From positions 1-28,654 of the forward strand of contig WOYJ01000174.1 of assembly GCA_011620845.1 (NCBI GenBank): DNA of 28,654 bases. The letters are read 5' to 3'. Positions within the stretch are counted from its first letter, which is position 1; each line of letters begins with the position of its first letter. This DNA is from Methanobacteriaceae archaeon (GTDB taxonomy: Archaea; Methanobacteriota; Methanobacteria; Methanobacteriales; Methanobacteriaceae). A program made the translations under genes and the position numbers. Shown here piece by piece: positions 15,679 to 23,907 of the stretch. The notes below the pieces were generated by a model that ran no database searches, had not been told where the DNA came from, and saw only the letters and a program-made list of their open reading frames with translations.

Positions 15679-16380
15679 TTAATCCACTCCCAACGTACCA
15701 ATCAGTCCGTGGTTGTAGTCGTACTGTAGCTGTGCTGAGTTCATGAGTTCGAAGTTCCCGTAGGGGCTGTTAAGATATGGGAATATAATACCGGTGATAA
15801 CGTAGTAGTACGCCCCCAGCCGTCCATAGTAATGATCACAGATCTGATAGTACAGTGGTAATCCACATCCCTGGTTTATTATGGGATTGTCACTTCTAAC
15901 TGTTCCGTGCCAGAACATCAATCTGGGTCCTACCTGACCATTTTGTGCAGCTTTTTTATCCAGATATGCCAGAGCATCATCTAAATTGTGGAATATTTTC
16001 CCGTCTGAAACGTAATCATAACGATCACTGGCCTGGCCGAATAAGAATCCCTGAATTACATCTCCCCAGTCTACTTTGGTACTGTAACCTCTTTGCTTAT
16101 CGATGAATCCTAACTCCATAATATAAACGTCCCCTTCCCAGTAGCTGGGATATCCACTACGGTGCCCGGCTAGATGCACCACCAGAACCGTGTTGGAACC
16201 CCTGTCTTTAGCATATTTAGCTGCCAGAGTAGAATGTGGGTTTCCTGGTGACATATCGGGGTTTAAGATTTTAACAAAACTTAACCGGCCCATAGGGGCG
16301 TAAGGTCCGCTTAAACTGCTAACATAAGAAAAAACCGCCACTATTAAGACTAAAAGGATGAGTATAACTTTCCAGTTCAT
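15679..16380 (-). CDS. Membrane-anchored exported protein of unknown function
   Basis: I do not recognise this protein. It has 233 residues, a hydrophobic N-terminus with one Lys before it (MNWKVILILLVLIVAVFSYV), then about 205 residues predicted outside the membrane. The body is rich in Tyr, Gly and aromatic residues (SGYPSYWEGDVYIMELGF, CDHYYGRLGAYYYV) and contains LVVHLAGHRSG and LMFWHGTVRSD with His residues. Two cysteines could form a disulfide. No clear ribosome-binding site precedes the ATG. It is divergent from the cell-wall ligase cluster, which suggests but does not prove a role at the envelope. Confidence 0.8.
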   Translation of the reverse strand: MNWKVILILLVLIVAVFSYVSSLSGPYAPMGRLSFVKILNPDMSPGNPHSTLAAKYAKDRGSNTVLVVHLAGHRSGYPSYWEGDVYIMELGFIDKQRGYSTKVDWGDVIQGFLFGQASDRYDYVSDGKIFHNLDDALAYLDKKAAQNGQVGPRLMFWHGTVRSDNPIINQGCGLPLYYQICDHYYGRLGAYYYVITGIIFPYLNSPYGNFELMNSAQLQYDYNHGLIGTLGVD

Positions 16381-16683
16381 GATTTAACTCGCTGCTCTAA
16401 ATTTTTTTTTATTTGGGTTTCGGGATTTTTCACTTGTAATCTTGTCTCATAATTACGAGCAAAAGTCAATTATTATATAACGAATATAATTTATACAACG
16501 TATTATTAAACTTTGCCCAAATCCATGATAAAATCATCAATTTAACCTTTATCATTAAACATCAGTATTAAAAGGTCTAAATCTCTGGTAAATTTTTTTT
16601 ATTGTAATTAATTTCCAATTTTAGTATTTAAAAGTTCATCTAAAAAACATTAATAAAGCTAGAAAATTCAAACACATGATAAC
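16381..16683. other. Divergent spacer upstream of the pseudomurein cluster
   Basis: This 303-base, A+T-rich spacer has no gene. TATTTAAAAG at about 16625-16634 is a candidate TATA box for the cluster, about 50 bases before the first ATG. ATTATATAACGAATATAATTTATAC near 16472-16496 may serve either direction. Confidence 0.5.
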
Positions 16684-17811
16684 ATGAAGATCTTATTTAT
16701 CGGAGCAAGACTCTTTAACGAAGTGGCAAATTTTGCAAGGTCAAAGGGAATCGAAACCATCCTAACAGAATCCAACCCAGATTCGCCTAATCTGGATTTA
16801 GCAGATGAATACCACATAGTCCCCAGGGGTATGGAAAAACCTATGGAATTAGCCCTATCAAATGATGTGGACGCTGTAGTTCCGCTTATAGGGATTGATA
16901 AACCCCTCGGAGAGATAGCGGTTATGAAGGAGGAGCTGGAGGAAAACCATAGCCTACCGGTGGTTGCCTCTGGAATCAGGGCCACAGGAATTTCAACGGA
17001 TAAATACCGGACTAAGAAGTTCCTGATGGAGAATAAGTTAAAAACTCCCTGGTACACTGAGATAACCAGGGACCAAATTTCACAGGAATTGAAATATCCC
17101 ATTACCCTGAAACAATCCGAGGGCCAGGGCGGAGCCGGAGTAAAAATTGCCCTATCTCCCGAGGATACGCTAAAATACCTGGAACTGTATCCCCAGGCGA
17201 TGGCGGAAGAGTACGTGAAGGGTGCGGAGATATCAGTTGAGATTTTAAGGTGGAACAACAAATCAGTGCCCCTGGTAGGGGTGTATAAAGGAGACACCAC
17301 CCTCACCGGGACCCACCCACTAGAGAAGACCAGAAGCGCCCCGGCGAACATTGAAGATCTGGACAACCAGGAACTCCGGAAGATAGCTAAAAAGATAATG
17401 GATAAACTGGACGGTAACGGTACGGCAGAGGTGGAATTCATATACGGCCCAGAGGAAAAGGAAATAAACACCTTAGAAATTAACACCCGGCCCAGCGGGA
17501 CCCGATTTTTAACTTTTTGCTCCTCCAACATCAACCCCATGCACCAGCTGGTGAACATGGCAGTGGGAGAGTGGAACCCCCAAAAAATAGAAAGGGAAAT
17601 GAAAAGTTACTCTGCACTGGAGATGCCTCTACCACCAGAAACCCTGGGTAGAAACCCTCATCTTAGAAATGATGACAACCAGAAGAGGCAAATTTTAACT
17701 CGAGAAAAACCATATATCATACACGGCCCAGAAAAAGCCAGCAGAATAACCATCCGGTCGATGGAATTGGACCAATCCCTGAAGATCATGGAAAACCTTA
17801 AAATAGATTGA
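16684..17811 (+). CDS. ATP-grasp ligase (CarB-like) of the pseudomurein cluster
   Basis: ATP-grasp enzymes join a carboxylate, activated as acyl phosphate, to an amine or thiol. The 375-residue protein has a preATP-grasp Rossmann-like domain (MKILFIGARLFNEVANFA), the ATP-binding middle (PITLKQSEGQGGAGVKI, 139-155; EEYVKGAEISVEI, 175-187) and the metal/phosphate segment EINTRPSGTR (265-274). It resembles half of a carbamoyl-phosphate synthetase large subunit but is single-domain. As the first gene of the cell-wall cluster, 29 bases before the MraY-like gene, it probably makes or attaches a peptide-precursor component. The substrate is unknown. There is no strong ribosome-binding site. Confidence 0.85.
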   Translation: MKILFIGARLFNEVANFARSKGIETILTESNPDSPNLDLADEYHIVPRGMEKPMELALSNDVDAVVPLIGIDKPLGEIAVMKEELEENHSLPVVASGIRATGISTDKYRTKKFLMENKLKTPWYTEITRDQISQELKYPITLKQSEGQGGAGVKIALSPEDTLKYLELYPQAMAEEYVKGAEISVEILRWNNKSVPLVGVYKGDTTLTGTHPLEKTRSAPANIEDLDNQELRKIAKKIMDKLDGNGTAEVEFIYGPEEKEINTLEINTRPSGTRFLTFCSSNINPMHQLVNMAVGEWNPQKIEREMKSYSALEMPLPPETLGRNPHLRNDDNQKRQILTREKPYIIHGPEKASRITIRSMELDQSLKIMENLKID

Positions 17812-17840
17812 AAAGTGAGAGCAAATGGAGTAGTGATTAG

Positions 17841-18917
17841 TTGAATTTATCAGACCCCCTTACATTTATCCCTTTAATAATAGCATTTTTAGCAGTGGTT
17901 TTCTTCACACCATTCGTCAGGAGAACACTCTTAAGTGCAAATATTACCGATAACCCCATAGTATCAGAGCACAGCCATAAACAGGGCACACCCACCATGG
18001 GTGGACTGGCCATCATATTGGGACTGGCCTTGATAGCCTGCATCTATTCCGGGAATCAAATCTTAATCATCAGCACTGAAGTTATGATGGTAGCCGCCAT
18101 CATTGGTCTCTTCGACGACCTACTGGGGCTTAAGACCAAAGAAATCCAGAAGGTGGCCAAAAATGTGACCTCACAGGCGGTGGAATTAGGACGGTTGATG
18201 CTCAACCCTGGTGAAGAAGCAAGAGTAGCCACTCCTAAAGCCAAAGAAGATGTGGATGAACTGGTAAAACAGGGCAAGATAGAGATCATCCGGGAAGTGC
18301 CCATTAAAAGTGAGATGAGGGAGAGGGAAAAAATTCTCTCCCAGATAATCGTGTCCCTATTCCTGGTTGTATCCGGTGCGGTGCCATTCGTACTGAGCGG
18401 TTTCAATGTTGGATTATTATCCATACCTATAGCCATCATAGGAGTTGTGGGTGCCATTAACGCGGTTAACCTCATCGACGGGATGGACGGATTGGCTTCC
18501 GGAGTGATGGGTATCGCTTCACTGGCCTGCGCCGTATTTTCTATTTTAACCGGCCGATTTGATGTAGCTATCGCCTTCATGGCACTTGCTGGCGTTTGTT
18601 TCGGATTTTTAGTTTACAATAAAATCCCAGCATCGATATTCATGGGTGACACCGGTGCCTTTGCCCTGGGAGGGTTCTATGCCACTGCGGCTATATTGGG
18701 TGATGTGATCATCTTCGCGGTGGTAGCCATAGCCGTGCCCATAGTATCAGTTATAATCAGCCTCCTGCACCGTTCCCATATAATTAAATTACCGGTTGAA
18801 CCTTTACATCACACATTAAACTATAAGGGACTTTCTGAGCGGAAAATTGTAGCTCTGTACTGGGTTACAACCCTGATAATTTGTATAATCGCTTTATATT
18901 TTTATCATCTCTTTTAA
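17841..18917 (+). CDS. MraY-like phosphoglycosyl transferase (GT4 family) for pseudomurein
   Basis: Integral membrane enzyme that transfers a phospho-sugar(-peptide) from its nucleotide carrier to undecaprenyl phosphate, the first lipid-linked step. The 358-residue protein keeps MraY signatures: HKQGTPTMGG (46-55), FDDLLG (91-96), NAVNLIDGMDGLASG (207-221), FMGDTGAFALGG (267-278) and PVEPLHHTLNYKG (318-330). About ten membrane spans are visible. A charged stretch at about 98-168, longer than the matching loop of bacterial MraY, sits after the DD motif. The start is TTG 17841: a stop codon directly precedes it, no later start fits, and GGAG lies 10 bases upstream. It is 29 bases after the ATP-grasp gene. 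Confidence 0.93.
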   Translation: MNLSDPLTFIPLIIAFLAVVFFTPFVRRTLLSANITDNPIVSEHSHKQGTPTMGGLAIILGLALIACIYSGNQILIISTEVMMVAAIIGLFDDLLGLKTKEIQKVAKNVTSQAVELGRLMLNPGEEARVATPKAKEDVDELVKQGKIEIIREVPIKSEMREREKILSQIIVSLFLVVSGAVPFVLSGFNVGLLSIPIAIIGVVGAINAVNLIDGMDGLASGVMGIASLACAVFSILTGRFDVAIAFMALAGVCFGFLVYNKIPASIFMGDTGAFALGGFYATAAILGDVIIFAVVAIAVPIVSVIISLLHRSHIIKLPVEPLHHTLNYKGLSERKIVALYWVTTLIICIIALYFYHLF

Positions 18918-18941
18918 TCTAACACTTTCAGGATAAAAAAA

Positions 18942-20360
18942 ATGGACAACCTAACCACATCCTATCTGGCAGATAAAATTGATGGAGAACTCATTGGAGA
19001 AGATGCCCCCATCAAAGGCATATTCAACATTTTAAAGGATTCTAGTAAGGGTGATGCTGTAATAAGACACCGGATCGATGAAAAAGGGGTTGAAATGGCC
19101 CATCAAAAAGGTGTATCCTGCATCATAACCCAGGACATATCTCAAGAAGCTGTTGATCAGGCTCAAGAGCTGGATTTACCCCTTATCATTGGTGATAAAA
19201 TTGAGAATGCCAACGCATTCGCCCTTAAATGGGCCATAGATAAATATACCAGGGACACCCTGCGTATAGTGGTTACCGGTACCAATGGAAAGTCCACCAC
19301 CACCCATATGATCTACACCATCCTCCAGGAGGCGGGCTACACTACTTATACTAATACCGACTCCTTATCAGAGTTCAACACACTCATCGACCCCATGGTG
19401 GCTAAACAGATAGCTGAATTCCCTGATAAGATGGACGCCCTGGTGATAGAGGTTTCTGAAGTCCAGGGATGGATGGACCGTATCATGAAGGATCACGCCT
19501 ACCAGATGACCTCCGCCATCAACCCCCAGATGGTGGTCCTGACCAACGTGGCACTGGACCATATGGGCCTGGTAAATTCCATAGAAGAGGCCTACCAGGA
19601 AGTATCAGGAGCCATCAAGGATTTCCAGGGAAAATATATTGTCTTAAACAATGAAGATCCCCTGATTAAAGAGATGGAAAAATCTATACCCTCCCACATT
19701 AAAGTCTCCTATTATGGTAAGGGTTCCTCTCTGGAATTTCGTGCAGGCGGAATCTTCCACTCTGGTAAACTGATTGTTGATGAAGTTGATTTACCCTTTA
19801 AAAGCCCTCATTTCATCCAAAACACTCTAGCCGCAGTTCAGTCAGCTTTAACCCTGGATATTCCCCTGGAAACTATTGCCCGTGGGATTTCATCCTACCA
19901 GCCCCTGGATAGGAGGTTCAGCATACTCTCACGAAGCCCCCTTATAATAGATGACTTCGCCCATAACCCTGATGGTATAAAAGCCACCATCAAAAGTTCT
20001 GTAGAGTTAAGAGATGGAAAAATTTATCTGGTAGTCGCTATCCGGGGATCTAGGGGAGATGTGATTAACAGGGCAAATGCAGAGGCAGTTGCCCAGAGTT
20101 TAAAAGGCACGAATCACCAGCTCATACTCACCAGCAGTGTGGATGTGGTAGGCGAAGCTAACCTGGTAAAACCCTCTGAAAAAAGGGTGTTCACCGATAC
20201 AATGGATGAAAATGGGTTAAAATATCTGTTTTTCCAGGACCTGGGAGATGCCCTGAAATTCGCCCTTGAATCATCTGGAGAAGAGGATACCATTCTATTA
20301 ATCGGGGCTCAGGGGATGGACCCAGCTAGAGAACTGTTAAAAGAGTATGGGTTAATCTAG
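18942..20360 (+). CDS. Mur-ligase family peptide ligase (pMurE-like), pseudomurein cluster
   Basis: ATP-dependent amide ligase that adds an amino acid to the pseudomurein peptide. Its 472 residues show the three Mur domains: an N-terminal MurE/MurF-like domain (1-105), a central ATPase with P-loop TGTNGKSTT (112-120) and NVALDHMG (202-209), and a C-terminal domain with IIDDFAHNPDG (335-345). The MurE DNPR specificity motif is absent, as expected when the substrate is not diaminopimelate. AGGA lies before the ATG, and only 24 bases separate it from the MraY-like gene. By position and N-domain type it fits the enzymes described as pMurE in Methanobacteriales; the exact amino acid is not readable from sequence. 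Confidence 0.9.
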   Translation: MDNLTTSYLADKIDGELIGEDAPIKGIFNILKDSSKGDAVIRHRIDEKGVEMAHQKGVSCIITQDISQEAVDQAQELDLPLIIGDKIENANAFALKWAIDKYTRDTLRIVVTGTNGKSTTTHMIYTILQEAGYTTYTNTDSLSEFNTLIDPMVAKQIAEFPDKMDALVIEVSEVQGWMDRIMKDHAYQMTSAINPQMVVLTNVALDHMGLVNSIEEAYQEVSGAIKDFQGKYIVLNNEDPLIKEMEKSIPSHIKVSYYGKGSSLEFRAGGIFHSGKLIVDEVDLPFKSPHFIQNTLAAVQSALTLDIPLETIARGISSYQPLDRRFSILSRSPLIIDDFAHNPDGIKATIKSSVELRDGKIYLVVAIRGSRGDVINRANAEAVAQSLKGTNHQLILTSSVDVVGEANLVKPSEKRVFTDTMDENGLKYLFFQDLGDALKFALESSGEEDTILLIGAQGMDPARELLKEYGLI

Positions 20361-20533
20361 TACCACTATTTTTATATAAATCAACTAAATACTATTATTT
20401 TTAAATATAAATGAACTTTTATATAACAAATAATTCTAAATGATTATAAAAAAAAATCATGTAATTAATAAGTTTCACCATGATACTGTAATAATTAAGA
20501 TATTATTAAAAAATAACAGGTAGATTTGATAAA
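20361..20533. other. A+T-rich spacer inside the pseudomurein cluster
   Basis: These 173 bases have no gene and separate the first three cluster genes from the last two. Several TATA-like stretches (for instance TTTTATATAAC near 20416) suggest an internal promoter, so the cluster may be two transcription units. Confidence 0.4.
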
Positions 20534-21967
20534 TTGAAATGTGTAGTAATAGGTGCAGGAAATGCGGGGCGTCCTGTAGCCAGAATTTTAAATTATATAG
20601 GTCATCAGGTTCATATCACCGACCAAAAAAGGTTAAATGAATTCGCCCCTAAATATCAGGAAATCCTTCTCCAGATGGAGGAAGAAGGTGTCAAACTGAA
20701 TTTAGGTAACGATGTTCCTCAGGATATGGCTAGCTTCGATTCAGCCTACTTATCCCCCAACATAGCCGCAGATTCACTAGTATGGAATCAGGTGGGGGAA
20801 AGTGGTATGAAATTACTTGAACACCGAGAAGTATCCCATATAGTGGATGATTTAATTGATATAGACATCATTGGAGTTACCGGGACCCTGGGAAAGACCA
20901 GCACCACCCATATAATCGCCCATATATTCAAATCCAGTGGATATAATGTGTGGAAGTGCTCCTCCCGCCATGGTAACCTCCTGAGTGAAGTGATTGTAGA
21001 CGGGATTATAAAAGACTATCATCGGAAATGTGACGTTGCCGTATTTGAACTCCCCCATGGAACATCCCGGTTGATGAGTGAGGTTAAACTGAAAATAGGG
21101 GTGCTCACCAATATCTATCCCGAACACCTGGATGAATTTGAGGACTCACTGGAGAAGTACGCCGAAAGGAAGCTGTTCATCGCCAGATCCAGTGAAATAC
21201 TGATATCCACACCCCAGTGTCAGAGTTACCTAAAACCAATCCGGGATGACATCGTATACTACTGCACCCAAAAAGGCCAGTGTAACATTTCCGGAACTCT
21301 GGAAGATAACGAGATAACCGTAGATTATGATTTAACCAGTTTTAAAAATCCAATGCATACTCTTAGCGGTAAAGGGTCCTTTAAAACCAGTTTTAAATTG
21401 AAGGGATATTATTTTGAAAACTCCCTGGCTGCATCAGCCGTGGCCCTGACTTATGGTCTGAGTGAAGAAAATATCAAGGAAGGTTTAAGCAATTTTCCGG
21501 GTGTCTCAGGACATCTAGAGTTTATGGGAGTCTATTGTGGTAGAAAAACCCATTTTGACACCGCATTCGTGCCTGAAGGACTGGTATCCACCCTGGAACA
21601 ATTTTCAAATGGTAAACTAGTCGTTATCGTAGACAATCCAGACACCACCACCATAAGGGATAAGTTCAAAGTAGGTGAAACGATAGGCCAATATGCAGAT
21701 GTTTTAATCTCCAGTGGGTTCAACGAAACCCTGGGAGGTATAAACATGGAAGCGGCTGGTGAAGTTTTAAGGGGCGTCCAGAACCCAGAGTGCCAGAAAA
21801 TAGCCGTAGAAGACATGATCATGGCCGGAGAAACCGCCATAAAGGTGACAAAGCCGGGTGACACCATCATACATGTTGGCCCCGGTGGTGTAACCAACTA
21901 CGATGAAGTTAAACGGAAGATGTTACTGGGAATAGAAAGGGGCTGTGAAAAATACGGTAAAAATTAA
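20534..21967 (+). CDS. Divergent Mur-ligase family enzyme, pseudomurein cluster
   Basis: A 477-residue Mur-type ligase with an N-terminal Rossmann domain like MurC/MurD (MKCVVIGAGNAGRPVARIL), P-loop TGTLGKTSTT (116-125), NIYPEHLD (193-200, with Glu where most members have Asp) and probable carbamoylated Lys213 in ERKLF. The C-terminal domain departs from the family. The usual GR(x)E motif reads GHLEFMG (326-332), and the DYAHNP motif reads FDTAFVPEG (341-349), lacking the His and Asn. It may use an unusual acceptor or chemistry. The start is TTG 20534, giving the expected first strand; a weak AGG lies upstream. It ends 13 bases before the next ligase gene. Confidence 0.88.
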   Translation: MKCVVIGAGNAGRPVARILNYIGHQVHITDQKRLNEFAPKYQEILLQMEEEGVKLNLGNDVPQDMASFDSAYLSPNIAADSLVWNQVGESGMKLLEHREVSHIVDDLIDIDIIGVTGTLGKTSTTHIIAHIFKSSGYNVWKCSSRHGNLLSEVIVDGIIKDYHRKCDVAVFELPHGTSRLMSEVKLKIGVLTNIYPEHLDEFEDSLEKYAERKLFIARSSEILISTPQCQSYLKPIRDDIVYYCTQKGQCNISGTLEDNEITVDYDLTSFKNPMHTLSGKGSFKTSFKLKGYYFENSLAASAVALTYGLSEENIKEGLSNFPGVSGHLEFMGVYCGRKTHFDTAFVPEGLVSTLEQFSNGKLVVIVDNPDTTTIRDKFKVGETIGQYADVLISSGFNETLGGINMEAAGEVLRGVQNPECQKIAVEDMIMAGETAIKVTKPGDTIIHVGPGGVTNYDEVKRKMLLGIERGCEKYGKN

Positions 21968-21980
21968 AAAGGTACCATTC

Positions 21981-23576
21981 ATGTCCAGAGATACCAAAGA
22001 GGGTGTAAATTTTTCTTCAAAGGTTTGTTCCAATAAGGTATTCGGTGTCATCGGTGTCTGTGGGGTAGTGGGCAATCTGGTGGCCCGGGTTTTAATGGAC
22101 AACTGGTACAAGGTCGTGGGGACCGATATCAAGGAAGAAAATAACTGCGAATTTAGATACACCCTAAAGGATTACCATTCTCCATTGTATTTTGGCGGAC
22201 ATCCAGAATCTTTTTTTGCCAAATCAAACTTCATCATACCCCCTCCCAGTTTACCAGAAGATTCTGATTTTTTTAAAACCTTGAAAGTTAACTCACAGAA
22301 AGGTAAATATGAAATAATCAAAGTAGATGAGGTAATCAACCTCATAAAACCGGATAAACCGGTACTCTGTGTGACGGGGACCAATGGTAAGACCACCACC
22401 GTTTCCATGTTGAAGCACATCTGTTCTTCTGCAGGGCTTGAACCCACTGAACACGGGTTTAAACATCTACAGGGCAACATCGAATATATACCCCCTCTGC
22501 AGTGCCGGTTGAAGGGTGATGTGGCTGTCCTGGAAACCGGTACCTTTGGAAAGCCAGGGGATTTAGAGTTCATAGTGGAACGTTCCCGGCCAGACTGCGG
22601 AGTAATCACCAACATCACCCCAGATCACATGCAGGATGACCAGGATTTCCTGAAATATGCCAATATAAAAGGTGAATTCGTGGATTACCTTAAAGACAGG
22701 ATGTTAATAGTTAACGGGGATGATCCCACGGTGTGGGGTTTGATTGAATCCAGGATTCAGGACCTTGAAGGGGTAATCACCTTCGGGGTAGACCTGAAGA
22801 CAGACCTAATAAATGAAAAAAGTTGCTGGTGCGGGAGAGAACTACCTGTTAATGAGACCATATCTGGGATGGGCAAGTATGATTGTCCTTGTGGACTGAA
22901 AAATCCTCAAATCGACTATCTGGCCACAGATATAAGGGGTAGTAGTTTCACCCTGAAAACACCTTGGGAAGTTTTAACCGTGAAAATACCACTCATGGGT
23001 CTTCATAATATCTACAATACATTGGGTGCCATAGCAGCGGCGAAAGAATTCTTTAACATACCTTTAAAAGATATAATAACCAGCGTTCAAACTTTTAAAG
23101 GTGTTCCTGGTAGATTAGATTATGTAGGAGAATATCAGGGGAAAAATGTCATTATAGACTATGCACACAACCCCGGCGGGGTGGAAACCGTGCTCCGGGA
23201 ACTTGAGAAGATCTATAAACCCCTGGCCGTGGTTATAACTGTATCCTCTGAGTCAGGAGAAGGGGGAGACAGGGATATTCTAAATAGAAGCCTGGATAAC
23301 GCTGACTACGTGATCCCTGCCTCATATTATTCGAGAAAAGCAGCGAACAATTTCATGAGGGAAGGAAAACCAGAAGCAGATAAGATAATTTTAACCTCAC
23401 AATATCCGGATGAATTTAAAAAAGGGACCCTGGGAGCTAATCTAGAACAGATCACCCAGGGATTAAAGACTGCTCTTAAGCTTGATGCGCGGGTTGTGGT
23501 TTGTATCGGTGAAGCAGCTTTTACCTACCGAGAAGAAATCCGAAGAATTATCGAGTTACCAGAGGGTCGAAGTTGA
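21981..23576 (+). CDS. Mur-ligase family enzyme with MurT-like Cys4 ribbon, pseudomurein cluster
   Basis: A 531-residue Mur-type ligase. It has an N-terminal Rossmann-like domain (FGVIGVCGVVGNLVARVL), P-loop TGTNGKTTT (132-140), NITPDHMQD and a canonical C-terminal IIDYAHNPGG (about 391-400). Within the central region there is a Cys4 ribbon: C282-x-C284 and C302-x-C304 (SCWCGRELP and YDCPCGLKN), followed by Pro and DYLA. This recalls the zinc ribbon of bacterial MurT, which amidates lipid II. The frame extends to GTG 21945, overlapping the previous gene, but AAAAAGGT lies 7 bases before ATG 21981, which is preferred. Substrate is unknown; it is probably co-translated with the upstream ligase. 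Confidence 0.9.
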   Translation: MSRDTKEGVNFSSKVCSNKVFGVIGVCGVVGNLVARVLMDNWYKVVGTDIKEENNCEFRYTLKDYHSPLYFGGHPESFFAKSNFIIPPPSLPEDSDFFKTLKVNSQKGKYEIIKVDEVINLIKPDKPVLCVTGTNGKTTTVSMLKHICSSAGLEPTEHGFKHLQGNIEYIPPLQCRLKGDVAVLETGTFGKPGDLEFIVERSRPDCGVITNITPDHMQDDQDFLKYANIKGEFVDYLKDRMLIVNGDDPTVWGLIESRIQDLEGVITFGVDLKTDLINEKSCWCGRELPVNETISGMGKYDCPCGLKNPQIDYLATDIRGSSFTLKTPWEVLTVKIPLMGLHNIYNTLGAIAAAKEFFNIPLKDIITSVQTFKGVPGRLDYVGEYQGKNVIIDYAHNPGGVETVLRELEKIYKPLAVVITVSSESGEGGDRDILNRSLDNADYVIPASYYSRKAANNFMREGKPEADKIILTSQYPDEFKKGTLGANLEQITQGLKTALKLDARVVVCIGEAAFTYREEIRRIIELPEGRS

Positions 23577-23907
23577 TATATTAAACCAAGGGGAAAAGTT
23601 AATATTCTAAACCACAAGGCCCAAAGTTAATATACTAAGATATCCATAAATTTCCATTCAATATTTTATAAAAAATTTATTTATATGAAAAACCTATTTA
23701 GATAGCGAAGATATTAATAATAAATCCTCAAAAAAGGGTATTAATAATAAATCCTCAAAAAAGGGGGGTTTGTCTAAATTTGTAGTTAAAAACTACGTAA
23801 ATTTTTTTAATTTATAATATCAATAAAATTCAATAACATAACACGATTTTGAATATGGAATAAAACTCAAAATATAACACGTTTAGAGTAATTATGGTGA
23901 AAGAAGG
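23577..23907. other. Repeat-bearing spacer after the Mur-ligase genes
   Basis: This 331-base A+T-rich spacer contains three degenerate 19-base copies of AAGTT(A/G)ATAT(A/T)(T/C)TAAACCA (23570-23588, 23596-23614, 23624-23642), a perfect 27-base tandem repeat (23712-23765) and T-rich tracts. AAATATAAC near 23870 is a weak candidate TATA box for the next gene. No coding frame is seen. Confidence 0.6.
23712..23765. repeat. Perfect tandem repeat, 2 x 27 bases
   Basis: The 27-base unit, beginning TATTAATAATAAATCC and ending AAAAAAGGG, occurs at 23712-23738 and 23739-23765 without mismatch. No function is evident. Confidence 0.9.

Noticed and set aside
16676..16687. Mini-frame ATG-ATA-ACA-TGA overlapping the ATP-grasp start
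   Set aside because: Three codons without a ribosome-binding site are expected by chance; there is no evidence of a leader function.
16668..17558. 296-codon frame antisense to the ATP-grasp gene
   Set aside because: It is entirely within a clear gene on the other strand; the translation is Ser-rich with no domain, a typical shadow frame.
21945..21980. GTG start overlapping the previous Mur ligase
   Set aside because: The ATG at 21981 has a better spaced AAAAAGGT; the extra residues (mostly Lys) precede the Rossmann fold and add no motif. It remains possible.
23570..23765. CRISPR-like array
   Set aside because: Repeats are short, degenerate or directly adjacent, without uniform unique spacers, and no cas gene is present.
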